Of a DNA stretch of 35,761 bases, positions 7,504-14,492 are shown piece after piece. The position numbers and the translations under genes are program-made. Source of the stretch: Candidatus Dormiibacterota bacterium (GTDB taxonomy: Bacteria; Chloroflexota; Dormibacteria; Dormibacterales; Dormibacteraceae); contig PLYZ01000082.1 in assembly GCA_003151935.1 (NCBI GenBank), positions 222-35,982 of the forward strand. The letters run 5' to 3'. Position 1 is the stretch's first letter. The number at the start of each line of letters is the position of its first letter. The notes under the pieces are model-generated. The model saw only the letters and a program-made list of their open reading frames with translations, was not told the origin of the DNA and did no database searches.

Positions 7504-7938
7504 ATGGCCGTTTCGAATGAGGCGATCTACCGCCGGCTGATCGAAGAGGGCTTCAACCAGGGCAACCTGGCGGTCGTCGACGAGCTCGTGGCGCCCGGCG
7601 CTCGCGAGCACCAGCGCGGCTCGCGTGACGGAATCGAGGGGACAAAGGAGACGATCAAATACCTTCGCTTGGCATTCCCCGACTTCAAGATCACGATTGA
7701 CGAGGTCGTTGTGTCCGGCGACAAAGTGTGGGCCCGACAGAAAGGCGGCGGCACCAACCTCGGCAGCTTCGCCGGCCACCCCCCGACCGGGATCAAGGCA
7801 TTCACCGACGTGATCGACCTGGTCCGGATCGAGGACGGAAAGATCGTCGAGCACTGGGGCGTCCCCGACCAGCTCGGCATGATGATGCAGCTCGGCCACA
7901 TCACCCCACCGGCGCGGCCGGCGCCCGTCACGGCTTAG
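7504..7938 (+). CDS. SnoaL-like polyketide cyclase / ester cyclase family protein
   Basis: This 144-aa single-domain protein has the NTF2-like alpha+beta barrel pattern of the SnoaL-like group. Visible are NEAIYRRLIEEGFNQGNLAV, VDELVAPGAREHQRG, the central IKYLRLAFPDFKITIDEVV, and the C-terminal FTDVIDLVRIEDGKIVEHWG with DQLGMMMQLG. The family covers cyclases and many proteins with no known substrate, so no reaction is assigned. A strong Shine-Dalgarno (AAGGAGG, 7487-7493) precedes the ATG. It is divergent from the TetR gene and is its likely target. A perfect 8-bp stem (GGCCCGGT/ACCGGGCC, 7945-7969) follows, without a U-run. Confidence 0.87.
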   Translation: MAVSNEAIYRRLIEEGFNQGNLAVVDELVAPGAREHQRGSRDGIEGTKETIKYLRLAFPDFKITIDEVVVSGDKVWARQKGGGTNLGSFAGHPPTGIKAFTDVIDLVRIEDGKIVEHWGVPDQLGMMMQLGHITPPARPAPVTA

Positions 7939-7971
7939 TCTCCGGGCCCGGTTCGCAGCGGACCGGGCCAT

Positions 7972-9075
7972 ATGATTCGATCAATGCCTGCACCAACAAC
8001 CATCGCTGTGCTGCACGGCGACCAGACCGGGGAGGAGCTGCTCCGCGAGGCGCTGCGCCTGCTCGAGCCCGCCGTGCTCGGGTTCGAGATCGAGCAGCGC
8101 GACTTCGACCTCTCCCTCGAAGAGCGCCGGAGGACCCGGAACCAGGCCGTCCTCGAGGCCGCCGAGGCCCTTCGCGAGCTCGGATTTGGGATCAAGGCCG
8201 CCACCATCACCCCCGAAGGGGCGGGTGACGTGGGCAGCCCGAACGCCATCCTGCGCAAGGAGATCGACGGCCGTGTGATCGTGCGGACCGGCCGCCGCAT
8301 CCCGGGCGTCCGGCCGCTGGCCGGCGTCCACGCCCCCATCTCGGTGATCCGGATGGCCGTGGACGACGCGTACGGCGCCAAGGAGTGGCGGGAGGGCCAC
8401 GAGCTCGACGAGTGGGCCTACCGGACGGAGAAGATCAGCCGGCGGACCTGCCGCATCGTGGCCGAGTACGCCTTCAACCACGCAAAGCGCATCGAGGCCA
8501 AGGTGTTCGGCGGCCCTAAGTTCACCGTCAGCCCCGTCTACGAGGGCATGTTCAAAGAGGAACTCGATGCGGCGGCCAAGAGGCATCCGGACGTCCGCTA
8601 CGACCCGCAGCTGATCGACGCCACCTACGCGCTCCTCGTCGCCACCACCGGGGAGTCGCTGGTCGTGCCGGCCCTCAATCGCGACGGGGACACCCTCTCC
8701 GACCTCGTGATCCAGATGTTCGGCACCATCGCCGGCGCGGAATCGACGCTGCTCGCTTTCGATGACCAGGGGGCGGTCAAGGTCGCGATGACCGAGGCTC
8801 CCCACGGGACGGCGCCTTCGCTTCAGGGCAAGAACGTGGCGAACCCGATGGCCATGATCCTCGCTGTCGCCTCCCTGCTCGGCTACATGAAGGAAGACCA
8901 GGCGCGCAACGCGTCGCGCACGATCTACGAGGCGGCGCTGGAGGCGGTTTCCGACGGCATCCGGACCGCCGACCTCGGCGGCGACGCCTCGACCACAGCT
9001 TTCACAGACGAAGTGATCCGCCGAGTCCGGACGAAGGTAAACGTCTGGAGGGCACTGGCGGACGTCGAGCGATAG
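7972..9075 (+). CDS. isocitrate/isopropylmalate dehydrogenase family enzyme
   Basis: This 367-aa beta-decarboxylating dehydrogenase-fold protein opens with IAVLHGDQTGEELLREALRL, corresponding to the GDGIGxE start of the family. It then shows SPNAILRKEIDGRVIVRTG, the metal-site region NRDGDTLSDLVIQMFGTIAG and the nucleotide-binding HGTAPSLQGKNVANPMAMIL. HGTAP-GKNVANP resembles NADP isocitrate dehydrogenases. The substrate loop (RTGRRIPGVRPLAGVHAP) and the first motif (GDQTGEE, not GDGIGPE) are atypical, so I do not choose between isocitrate, isopropylmalate, homoisocitrate or tartrate. The start could be 7972 or the ATG at 7984; neither has a Shine-Dalgarno. The tail ends ADVER just before a double-hairpin repeat. 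Confidence 0.88.
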   Translation: MIRSMPAPTTIAVLHGDQTGEELLREALRLLEPAVLGFEIEQRDFDLSLEERRRTRNQAVLEAAEALRELGFGIKAATITPEGAGDVGSPNAILRKEIDGRVIVRTGRRIPGVRPLAGVHAPISVIRMAVDDAYGAKEWREGHELDEWAYRTEKISRRTCRIVAEYAFNHAKRIEAKVFGGPKFTVSPVYEGMFKEELDAAAKRHPDVRYDPQLIDATYALLVATTGESLVVPALNRDGDTLSDLVIQMFGTIAGAESTLLAFDDQGAVKVAMTEAPHGTAPSLQGKNVANPMAMILAVASLLGYMKEDQARNASRTIYEAALEAVSDGIRTADLGGDASTTAFTDEVIRRVRTKVNVWRALADVER

Positions 9076-9088
9076 CGAGAGGATCTCG

Positions 9089-9132
9089 CCTCCCCAACAT
9101 GTGGGGGAGGTGGCGCGAAGCGCGGGAGGGGG
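9089..9132 (+). repeat. double-hairpin repeat, copy 1
   Basis: CCTCCCC and GGGGGAGG form the first hairpin around AACATGT. TGGCGCGAAGCGC forms the second. GGGAGGGGG closes the unit. It fills the gap between the dehydrogenase gene and the SGNH hydrolase gene, and its last part looks like a Shine-Dalgarno for the latter. Confidence 0.8.
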
Positions 9133-9138
9133 ACGGAC

Positions 9139-9732
9139 CTGGCAATCAGCTATCTGGCACTGGGCGACTCGTACACGATTGGCACCGGCTCATCCTCCCC
9201 GGCGCACAGCTGGCCCTCGATCATCGCCGAGCGCTTGAAGCAGAAGACCGGCCAGGACGTCGAGCTCACCAACCCCGCCGTCAACGGGTTCACGACCCTG
9301 GACCTGATCACCCGCGAGCTTCCGCTCGTGATTGACCTGAAGCCCGACCTGGTCACGATCTTGATCGGCGTCAACGACCTGGTCCGCGGACGCACGCCGA
9401 ACGACTACCGCGTCTCTCTCGCCAGGATCTACGACGAGGTCGGCGTGCAAATGCAGCCTGACGGCCGGGCGTTCGCGATCTCGATCCCCAACTGGTCGGT
9501 CGTGCCGGCCGCCCGCGAGTTCGGCGATCCGGAGCAGATCCGCGACCTCACGGACACCTACAACGACATCGCGCGTGAGGAGGCGACAGCGCCACGGTTC
9601 GGGTGGATCGACATCACGGCGGCCAGCATCTCCGGGTTGGGTACGGCTGGATGGATCTCCTCCGACGGCCTCCACCCGGGGGACGCCCAGTACGCCGCGT
9701 GGGCCGAGGTGATCTGGCACGGGATCAAGTAA
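9139..9732 (+). CDS. SGNH/GDSL hydrolase
   Basis: This predicted esterase or lipase-like serine hydrolase (197 aa) has all four SGNH blocks: ALGDSYTIGTG (nucleophile Ser), NPAVNGFTT (block II Gly region), LIGVNDLVRG (block III GxND) and SDGLHPGDAQYAAWA (block V, DxxH). No ATG or GTG start is available upstream in frame. The best guess is CTG at 9139 (LAISYLALGDS), placed 6-10 nt after GGGAGGGGG from repeat copy 1. Starting at the next TTG (9235) would remove block I, so it is unlikely. There is no signal peptide, so it is probably cytoplasmic. The repeat may have replaced the original start region. Confidence 0.85.
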   Translation: MAISYLALGDSYTIGTGSSSPAHSWPSIIAERLKQKTGQDVELTNPAVNGFTTLDLITRELPLVIDLKPDLVTILIGVNDLVRGRTPNDYRVSLARIYDEVGVQMQPDGRAFAISIPNWSVVPAAREFGDPEQIRDLTDTYNDIAREEATAPRFGWIDITAASISGLGTAGWISSDGLHPGDAQYAAWAEVIWHGIK

Positions 9733-9734
9733 TT

Positions 9735-9802
9735 CACCTCCCCACCTGGCCTCCCCACCCCGTGGGGAGGTCGGCCCGGCCCTAGGCCCGGCCGGGAGGG
9801 GC
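9735..9802 (+). repeat. double-hairpin repeat, copy 2 (expanded)
   Basis: CCTCCCCAC and GTGGGGAGG (9750-9770) form a perfect 9-bp stem. The second hairpin is replaced by a longer near-palindrome, CGGCCCGGCCCTAGGCCCGG and following bases (9773-9796). The unit ends in GGGAGGGGCG. It lies between convergent stops, where it may act as a bidirectional terminator. Confidence 0.75.
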
Positions 9803-9811
9803 GATTCGGCT

Positions 9812-10579
9812 TTAGACCGTGATTCTCTTAAAAGACTCCGCGTAGCGGAAGCCGCCCTTCTTCCCCACCTCGCGGTGCCGCTTGCGCATGAACTTCTCGA
9901 AGTCCCACTCGCGACCAGGCTTGGCAACCTGGCTCTTGTGCTTGCGGAGCGCCGCGATCTTCTGGTCGAGCGTCGAGCTGATATCGACGAGGTGGTCGCC
10001 CGAGGTCCAGAAGGGGATCCAGACCTCCTTCACCTCGTGCGGCTGCAGCCCTTCTTTGAGCAGGCTTCGAAACGCGCGCGGATTTCGCGAGTCGGGGTAG
10101 ACGGCCGCCATGGTGGCCTCGCCGACCGCCAGGTGATCCGGGTGCGACCCGCCCATCGGCGCATCCAGCACGCGCCCGGGGAGGTGGGTGATCACGAGCT
10201 CGGGCTTGTACTTGCGGATCATCCGCACGATGTCGTGGCGCAGCTTGAGGTCAGGCGAAAGGTGTCCGTCCTTGTAGCCCAGAAACTCGACCTTCTTGAC
10301 TCCCAGAACGCGCGCGGCCGCTTTCTGCTCCTTTTCGCGAATCGCGATCAGCTCGGAGTCCTTTTGGTTGGGGTCCTCCCCACCCTGCGAGCCGTCGGTG
10401 ACGATCGCGTAAGTCACGCGCGCGCCGTCCCTGGCCAGCTTGGCGATCGTGCCGCCAGCGCCGAAGTCCGGGTCGTCCGGGTGCGCGGACACGACAAGCA
10501 CGCTCTTGAACTTCGGTGAGTGGGAGTTGCTGGAACTGGTCGTCGCGGGCCTCTTCGTCGCTTTCCTGGTGGTCGCCAT
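9812..10579 (-). CDS. PIG-L (LmbE-like) family deacetylase
   Basis: This 255-aa zinc-dependent N-deacetylase-fold protein is of the LmbE/MshB group, acting on GlcNAc-like or related amides. The metal motif is VVSAHPDDPDFGAGG (HPDD) near residue 33, and the second ligand is GSHPDHLAVGEA (SHPDH). Other landmarks are AIVTDGSQGGEDPN and the KKVEFLGYKDG strand. The start is the ATG at 10579 (MATTRKATKR); the open frame continues upstream but through a repeat and opposing coding. A basic Ser/Thr-rich N-terminal tail of about 25 residues precedes the domain. Mycothiol or bacillithiol pathway genes are not nearby, so the substrate is not assigned. Confidence 0.9.
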   Translation of the reverse strand: MATTRKATKRPATTSSSNSHSPKFKSVLVVSAHPDDPDFGAGGTIAKLARDGARVTYAIVTDGSQGGEDPNQKDSELIAIREKEQKAAARVLGVKKVEFLGYKDGHLSPDLKLRHDIVRMIRKYKPELVITHLPGRVLDAPMGGSHPDHLAVGEATMAAVYPDSRNPRAFRSLLKEGLQPHEVKEVWIPFWTSGDHLVDISSTLDQKIAALRKHKSQVAKPGREWDFEKFMRKRHREVGKKGGFRYAESFKRITV

Positions 10580-10636
10580 CTCTCTTTGAATGTAAGCGAT
10601 TGAGGAATCTAGCTGTTCCGTTCCCTGAGGCAATTT

Positions 10637-10682
10637 CACCTCCCCACCACGTGGGGAGGTGGCGCGAAGCGCCGGAGGGGCG
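10637..10682 (+). repeat. double-hairpin repeat, copy 3
   Basis: CCTCCCCAC (10639-10647) and GTGGGGAGG (10651-10659) pair perfectly. GGCGC-GAA-GCGCC (10661-10673) is the second stem, followed by GGAGGGGCG. This is the cleanest copy and the best model for the family. It lies between the 613-aa gene's stop and the deacetylase start, both leftward. Confidence 0.85.
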
Positions 10683-10719
10683 CTGGAGTGGAAGGGCCGG
10701 TGGCCTGATTGGCCCTTGC

Positions 10720-12561
10720 CTAGCGCCTGACCCTGGCCGGCGCGACCAGCGATGCGAGCGGGATCGCCGCCTGTATCGGCTTCCAAAGCGCCTCCAGCTG
10801 CTCCGCCGTGAGCCGGGAGCGCGACGCGATCACCCGGCCGCCGAACGCCGCCGTCTTCACCGCCGCCCACCCCCCGTTCCCGGCCATCCGCATCGGAACC
10901 GTCACGACGGCTGACAGCGCGGCGGCCTCCTCGGCCGGCCTGGCGGCGCCGTCGATGGTCGCCTTCGACAGCGCGTTGGCGGCTTGTTCGTCGACCTCCC
11001 ACTGCCGGGCCAGCACCGTGCACTGGCTCGCACCGAGGCGACCCACGGCCGTGATGTACCGCGAAACCATGGCCCCGAGCGCTCGTGGATTGGTGACCGG
11101 GATCGCGGACGCGAATGGCGCATAAGAGGCGGCGAACTTGATCGGGGTCAGGTGGTGGCGGCGAACCAGCGCCGACACCGCGTGCCACGCCGCCACCGCC
11201 TCGTCATCCGACCGGCCGCCGAAGAAGTCGACCAGCGCGTCGCCCGCAGTGACCAGCGGCGCGACCGCCTCCTCGTTGGCCGCGGGAGCGGCCGCCGCGA
11301 TCCTCTTCCAGTCGTGCTTGTGCAGCGACGCCAGCCGCCGTGCGAAGCCGCTTTCGTTCGCCTCGTCGAGCGGGATCGAATGGGCGAAGGGCGCGTACAT
11401 CTGCGTCGCCTGCTCGTCAGTCATTCGACCGTGCGGCTCGATTGCGTAGCCTGCACGCTCGACGGCGGCGAAAGCGCGGCAGCGCGTGAATGTGTCGAGC
11501 TCTCGAGTCCCCTCGATGGTGGCCAGGATCGACCGCACCACGCCGGCGGGCTCGTCGCTGCTGTCGCGGGCGACGCTGGCCACCAGCGTGCGGCGGTCCA
11601 GCACGCGAAGCCACTGGATCGGCGTCAGGTCAGTGACCGCCTTGATGAAGATCGCCACCTCGGCGCTGTTGGCTCCATAAGGGGTGGCGGCCTTCGCCGG
11701 GACCGCCGCCGGGAGGCGCTTCCTCGGCGCTTTGATCGTGCGGATCGCGCTGCTCACCGCGGCCTTAACCCTCTCCGCGGCGGGTTGGTTTTCGTCTTCC
11801 GCGAGGGAGCCGAAAGGAATCACGGCTTCCAGGGGCGCCCAGAGTGTGGCGACCTCTTGGGGCGACAGGTCCGAGACGCATCCGAGCACGCGCCCGCCGT
11901 GGACTGCCGTGCGGACCGCGGCCCAGCCCGAGTCGCCGGTGACGTGGGCGGGGATCACTGTGAGGGCGGCCATCGCAACCGCCTCCTCACTCTTGACCTC
12001 AGGGTGATTGGCCACCGACTGGAGCAGGGCGCGGGAGGCGGCCGGCTCGACGCGCCACCTCCGGGCCAGGCCCTCGCACTGCGCGGCGGAGATGCCCTCG
12101 AGCTCGGCCATGAAGCGCCGCGTCAGCGGGTCGAGCACGTCCGAGCCGGACACGGGGATCAGCGCCGAGAACGGCGCGTAGTGGGCGGCGAACTTCAGAG
12201 CCGAGAGCTGGTGCCGCGTCACCAGGGCCGACATCGCCTGCCAGGCCGCGACCTGCTTCTCCTCGCTCTTCCTCGCGAGCGAATCGAACAGGATCTCGCC
12301 CGCTTTGGACATCGGCTCGGACATCCGCCCGTCGCTGCTCCGGATCGCGGTCTGGATCGAGCGCGAAGACTCGCCTGCGCCCTCTTTGGTCACCGAAGCC
12401 ACCAGGCGCCGTGCCGCGAGGACCTGGCGCCACTGCCAGGGGGTGAGCTGGGCGACCGCGTTGATGAACGCCTCCACCTCGGCGGTGTTCAGGCCGAAAC
12501 GCCGCGACGCGTCATCGTTGGCGCGCTGAATCCGGCCGAGCAGCCCATGCGAAGCCCCCAT
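10720..12561 (-). CDS. unrecognised 613-aa protein with internal tandem duplication
   Basis: I do not recognise this family. The protein consists of two related halves (about 27-256 and 300-606). AEVEAFINAVAQLTPWQW matches AEVAIFIKAVTDLTPIQW. AMSALVTRHQLSALKFAAHY matches AVSALVRRHHLTPIKFAASY. GWAAVRTAVHGGRV matches GWAAVKTAAFGGRV. A motif of the form aromatic-A/K-P-hydrophobic-xxx-I-P occurs five times, at Y128, W241, Y389, Y480 and W593, so a smaller helical unit underlies both halves. The first half lacks about 70 residues that the second half has near 355-425. It is alanine-rich with no signal peptide, membrane span or catalytic motif seen, so a soluble helical-repeat scaffold is plausible. 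It lies 40 nt downstream of pyruvate kinase with no terminator between, and may be the tail of that operon. Confidence 0.85.
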   Translation of the reverse strand: MGASHGLLGRIQRANDDASRRFGLNTAEVEAFINAVAQLTPWQWRQVLAARRLVASVTKEGAGESSRSIQTAIRSSDGRMSEPMSKAGEILFDSLARKSEEKQVAAWQAMSALVTRHQLSALKFAAHYAPFSALIPVSGSDVLDPLTRRFMAELEGISAAQCEGLARRWRVEPAASRALLQSVANHPEVKSEEAVAMAALTVIPAHVTGDSGWAAVRTAVHGGRVLGCVSDLSPQEVATLWAPLEAVIPFGSLAEDENQPAAERVKAAVSSAIRTIKAPRKRLPAAVPAKAATPYGANSAEVAIFIKAVTDLTPIQWLRVLDRRTLVASVARDSSDEPAGVVRSILATIEGTRELDTFTRCRAFAAVERAGYAIEPHGRMTDEQATQMYAPFAHSIPLDEANESGFARRLASLHKHDWKRIAAAAPAANEEAVAPLVTAGDALVDFFGGRSDDEAVAAWHAVSALVRRHHLTPIKFAASYAPFASAIPVTNPRALGAMVSRYITAVGRLGASQCTVLARQWEVDEQAANALSKATIDGAARPAEEAAALSAVVTVPMRMAGNGGWAAVKTAAFGGRVIASRSRLTAEQLEALWKPIQAAIPLASLVAPARVRR

Positions 12562-12601
12562 GTCCTCAATTTTGGCGGGGCGAGGGCCCTTTAAGGCCCG
12601 C

Positions 12602-14056
12602 TTAGACAGTCTCGACCTTGAGCAGGTTGGTCTGGCCGGCCAGGCCGACCGGCACGCCGGCCACGACCACCACGGTGTCGCCCGCCCGGACCAGGCCGCT
12701 CAGCCGCACGGCCTCGGTGGCGTTCGCGACCATCTGGTCGGTGTCCTTGCCCGGGCTGACCAGGAGCGGGATGACCCCCGAGTACAGCGCGGTCTTGCGG
12801 AGGACCTCCGGGTGTGGGCTGGCGGCCACCACCGGCACGCGGGGCCTTGCCTTGCTGCACCGAAGCGCGGTCGTCCCGGACTCTGTGAAGGCGATGATCA
12901 CCCGCGCGCCGAGCTCGTCCGCCACGGCCGCCGCGGCATGGGCGATCGCGCTTCCGACCTGGCCCGGCTCGCGCCAGGGCTGCCGAGCGCGCTCGAAGGT
13001 CGGATGGCGCTGCGCCGAGAGGCAGATCCTCGCCATCGCGCGCACCGCCTCGACCGGGTGCGCCCCCACCGAGGTCTCCTGCGAGAGCATGACCGCGTCG
13101 GTCCCGTCCCAGATGGCGTTGGCCACGTCGGACGCTTCAGCGCGAGTCGGGCGGTTCGAGGTGACCATCGACTCGAGCATCTCCGTGGCCGTGATGACCG
13201 GGACGCCCGCGCGGTTCGCGCGGTCGATCACATCCTTCTGCACCGCGGGAAGATCGCCCAGCTTAAGCTCCACGCCCAGGTCGCCACGGGCCACCATCAC
13301 GGCGTCCGCGACCTCGAGGATCTTGCTCAGGTTGCGGATCGCCTCCAGCTTTTCGAGCTTGGCGATCACCGGCGTCTTGCAGGCAAGCTCGCGGAGGTGC
13401 TTCTGGCACAAGAGAATGTCGTCCGGACGCCGGACGAACGACAGGGCGACGTAGTCCACCTGGAGCTCGACCGCCAGCTTCAGGTCCTCGAGGTCTTTTT
13501 CGGTCAGCGCCGGCATCGGCAGCGGGCGGCCGGGCACGCTGACACCCTTGCGTTCGCCCAGCAAGCCTCCCCGTATCACGGAGCATTCGGCTTGACCGCC
13601 GTCGACGCTACGCACCACCAGCTCGATGCGGCCGTCGTCCAGCAACACGTGGTCGCCGCGCTGGAGCGCCTCGACGAGCTCAGGGTGGCTGATCTCGATG
13701 TGATTGTCTGCCTGAGCCGCGCCCTGGATCGAATGTGCATCTTGCGAGCGCCTGGTCCGAGATTCGCCGGTCAGGATCACCATGCGCCCGCGCACGAGGC
13801 GCTGGAAAGCGGCCTCGAGCGGACCGGTGCGGATCTTCGGGCCCTGCAGGTCGCCCAGCAAGGCGATGGGCCGGCCCGCGGCCTCGGCCGCCTCACGCAC
13901 GTCGGCGGCGACCTGGCGGTGCGTCGCATGGTCCCCGTGGGAGAAGTTCATGCGGGCGACGTCCATGCCGGCCTGGATCATCGTGCGCAGGATCGCCGGC
14001 GAAGCGCTCGCGGGCCCAATGGTGCAGACGATTCGCGTGCGGCGGACCTGTGTCAC
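12602..14056 (-). CDS. pyk: pyruvate kinase
   Basis: This 484-aa glycolytic enzyme converts phosphoenolpyruvate and ADP to pyruvate and ATP. Motifs in order: TRIVCTIGPAS; MDVARMNFSHG; LLGDLQGPKIRTGP; the B domain with LLDDGRIEL; VIAKLEKLEAI (catalytic Lys); DAVMVARGDLGVEL (metal Glu/Asp); and TATEMLESMVTSNRPTRAE. The usual LSGET is LSQETSVG here. The C-terminal domain has IIAFTESGTTA and ends GQTNLLKVETV. The start is GTG at 14056, overlapping the NYN gene stop as GTGA. The frame is open far upstream, but that part is antisense-like and not kinase. Its place at the end of an ispDF-cysS-rlmB operon is unusual. Confidence 0.96.
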   Translation of the reverse strand: MTQVRRTRIVCTIGPASASPAILRTMIQAGMDVARMNFSHGDHATHRQVAADVREAAEAAGRPIALLGDLQGPKIRTGPLEAAFQRLVRGRMVILTGESRTRRSQDAHSIQGAAQADNHIEISHPELVEALQRGDHVLLDDGRIELVVRSVDGGQAECSVIRGGLLGERKGVSVPGRPLPMPALTEKDLEDLKLAVELQVDYVALSFVRRPDDILLCQKHLRELACKTPVIAKLEKLEAIRNLSKILEVADAVMVARGDLGVELKLGDLPAVQKDVIDRANRAGVPVITATEMLESMVTSNRPTRAEASDVANAIWDGTDAVMLSQETSVGAHPVEAVRAMARICLSAQRHPTFERARQPWREPGQVGSAIAHAAAAVADELGARVIIAFTESGTTALRCSKARPRVPVVAASPHPEVLRKTALYSGVIPLLVSPGKDTDQMVANATEAVRLSGLVRAGDTVVVVAGVPVGLAGQTNLLKVETV

Positions 14057-14490
14057 TGGTATCGCTTGACCCGGCGGTCCATCTCCGCTTCGGCGTCGAC
14101 TACCCGGCGCTCCAACTCGGGTGCGCTGATCACGGCACCGCCCATGCCGCGCACCAGGTCGCGCTGAAACCGATCTGAGGTGGCCACGGTGATCACGTCG
14201 CCCACCTGGGAGGCCCCATACGCGATGCGCTCGATGGCATGGTCGGCCGAATGACCCTTGCGTGTGAACAGCACGCGCACGCCCTCGACCAGCTCCTCGC
14301 TGTTGGAGCGCGCAGCGGAATGGTGGGCGTCGAACACGACCGTCACGTCGGCTCCGGCCACCATCCCGAACACGGAAAGGCGCTCGATCAGCTTGTCGCG
14401 GGCGGCCTCCAGCGTCGCCTCGCCCATGAGCCGCTTGAGTTGCGGCCAGGCGTGAATGACGTTGTATCCGTCGACGATCACCCGTTCCAT
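14053..14490 (-). CDS. NYN domain ribonuclease-like protein, YacP/Rae1 type
   Basis: This 145-aa protein has the NYN/PIN-like fold. RVIVDGYNVIHAWPQL carries the first acidic residue and the YNV motif. VTVVFDAHHS holds another Asp, and VITVATSDRFQRDLV and DAEAEMDRRVKRY finish the domain. In Bacillus the equivalent gene (yacP, now rae1) directly follows rlmB and encodes a ribosome-associated mRNA endonuclease. Here the site-2 protease gene lies between rlmB and this one, but the neighbourhood otherwise agrees. The ATG at 14490 is 2 nt after the protease stop. RNase activity is inferred from family and context. Confidence 0.88.
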   Translation of the reverse strand: MERVIVDGYNVIHAWPQLKRLMGEATLEAARDKLIERLSVFGMVAGADVTVVFDAHHSAARSNSEELVEGVRVLFTRKGHSADHAIERIAYGASQVGDVITVATSDRFQRDLVRGMGGAVISAPELERRVVDAEAEMDRRVKRYQ

Positions 14491-14492
14491 TA

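Noticed and set aside
10580-11188. N-terminal extension of the PIG-L frame
   Set aside because: It runs through repeat copy 3 and into the 613-aa gene in a wrong frame. The deacetylase homology begins after the ATG at 10579.
10984-12594. Long open frame on the plus strand opposite the 613-aa gene
   Set aside because: Its translation is Arg/His/Gly-rich with no domain. It is the complement of a gene with clear internal protein-level repeats, a usual high-GC shadow.
12560-14167. Long plus-strand open frame opposite pyruvate kinase
   Set aside because: The minus strand encodes an unmistakable pyruvate kinase with all motifs. The plus frame has no recognisable feature.
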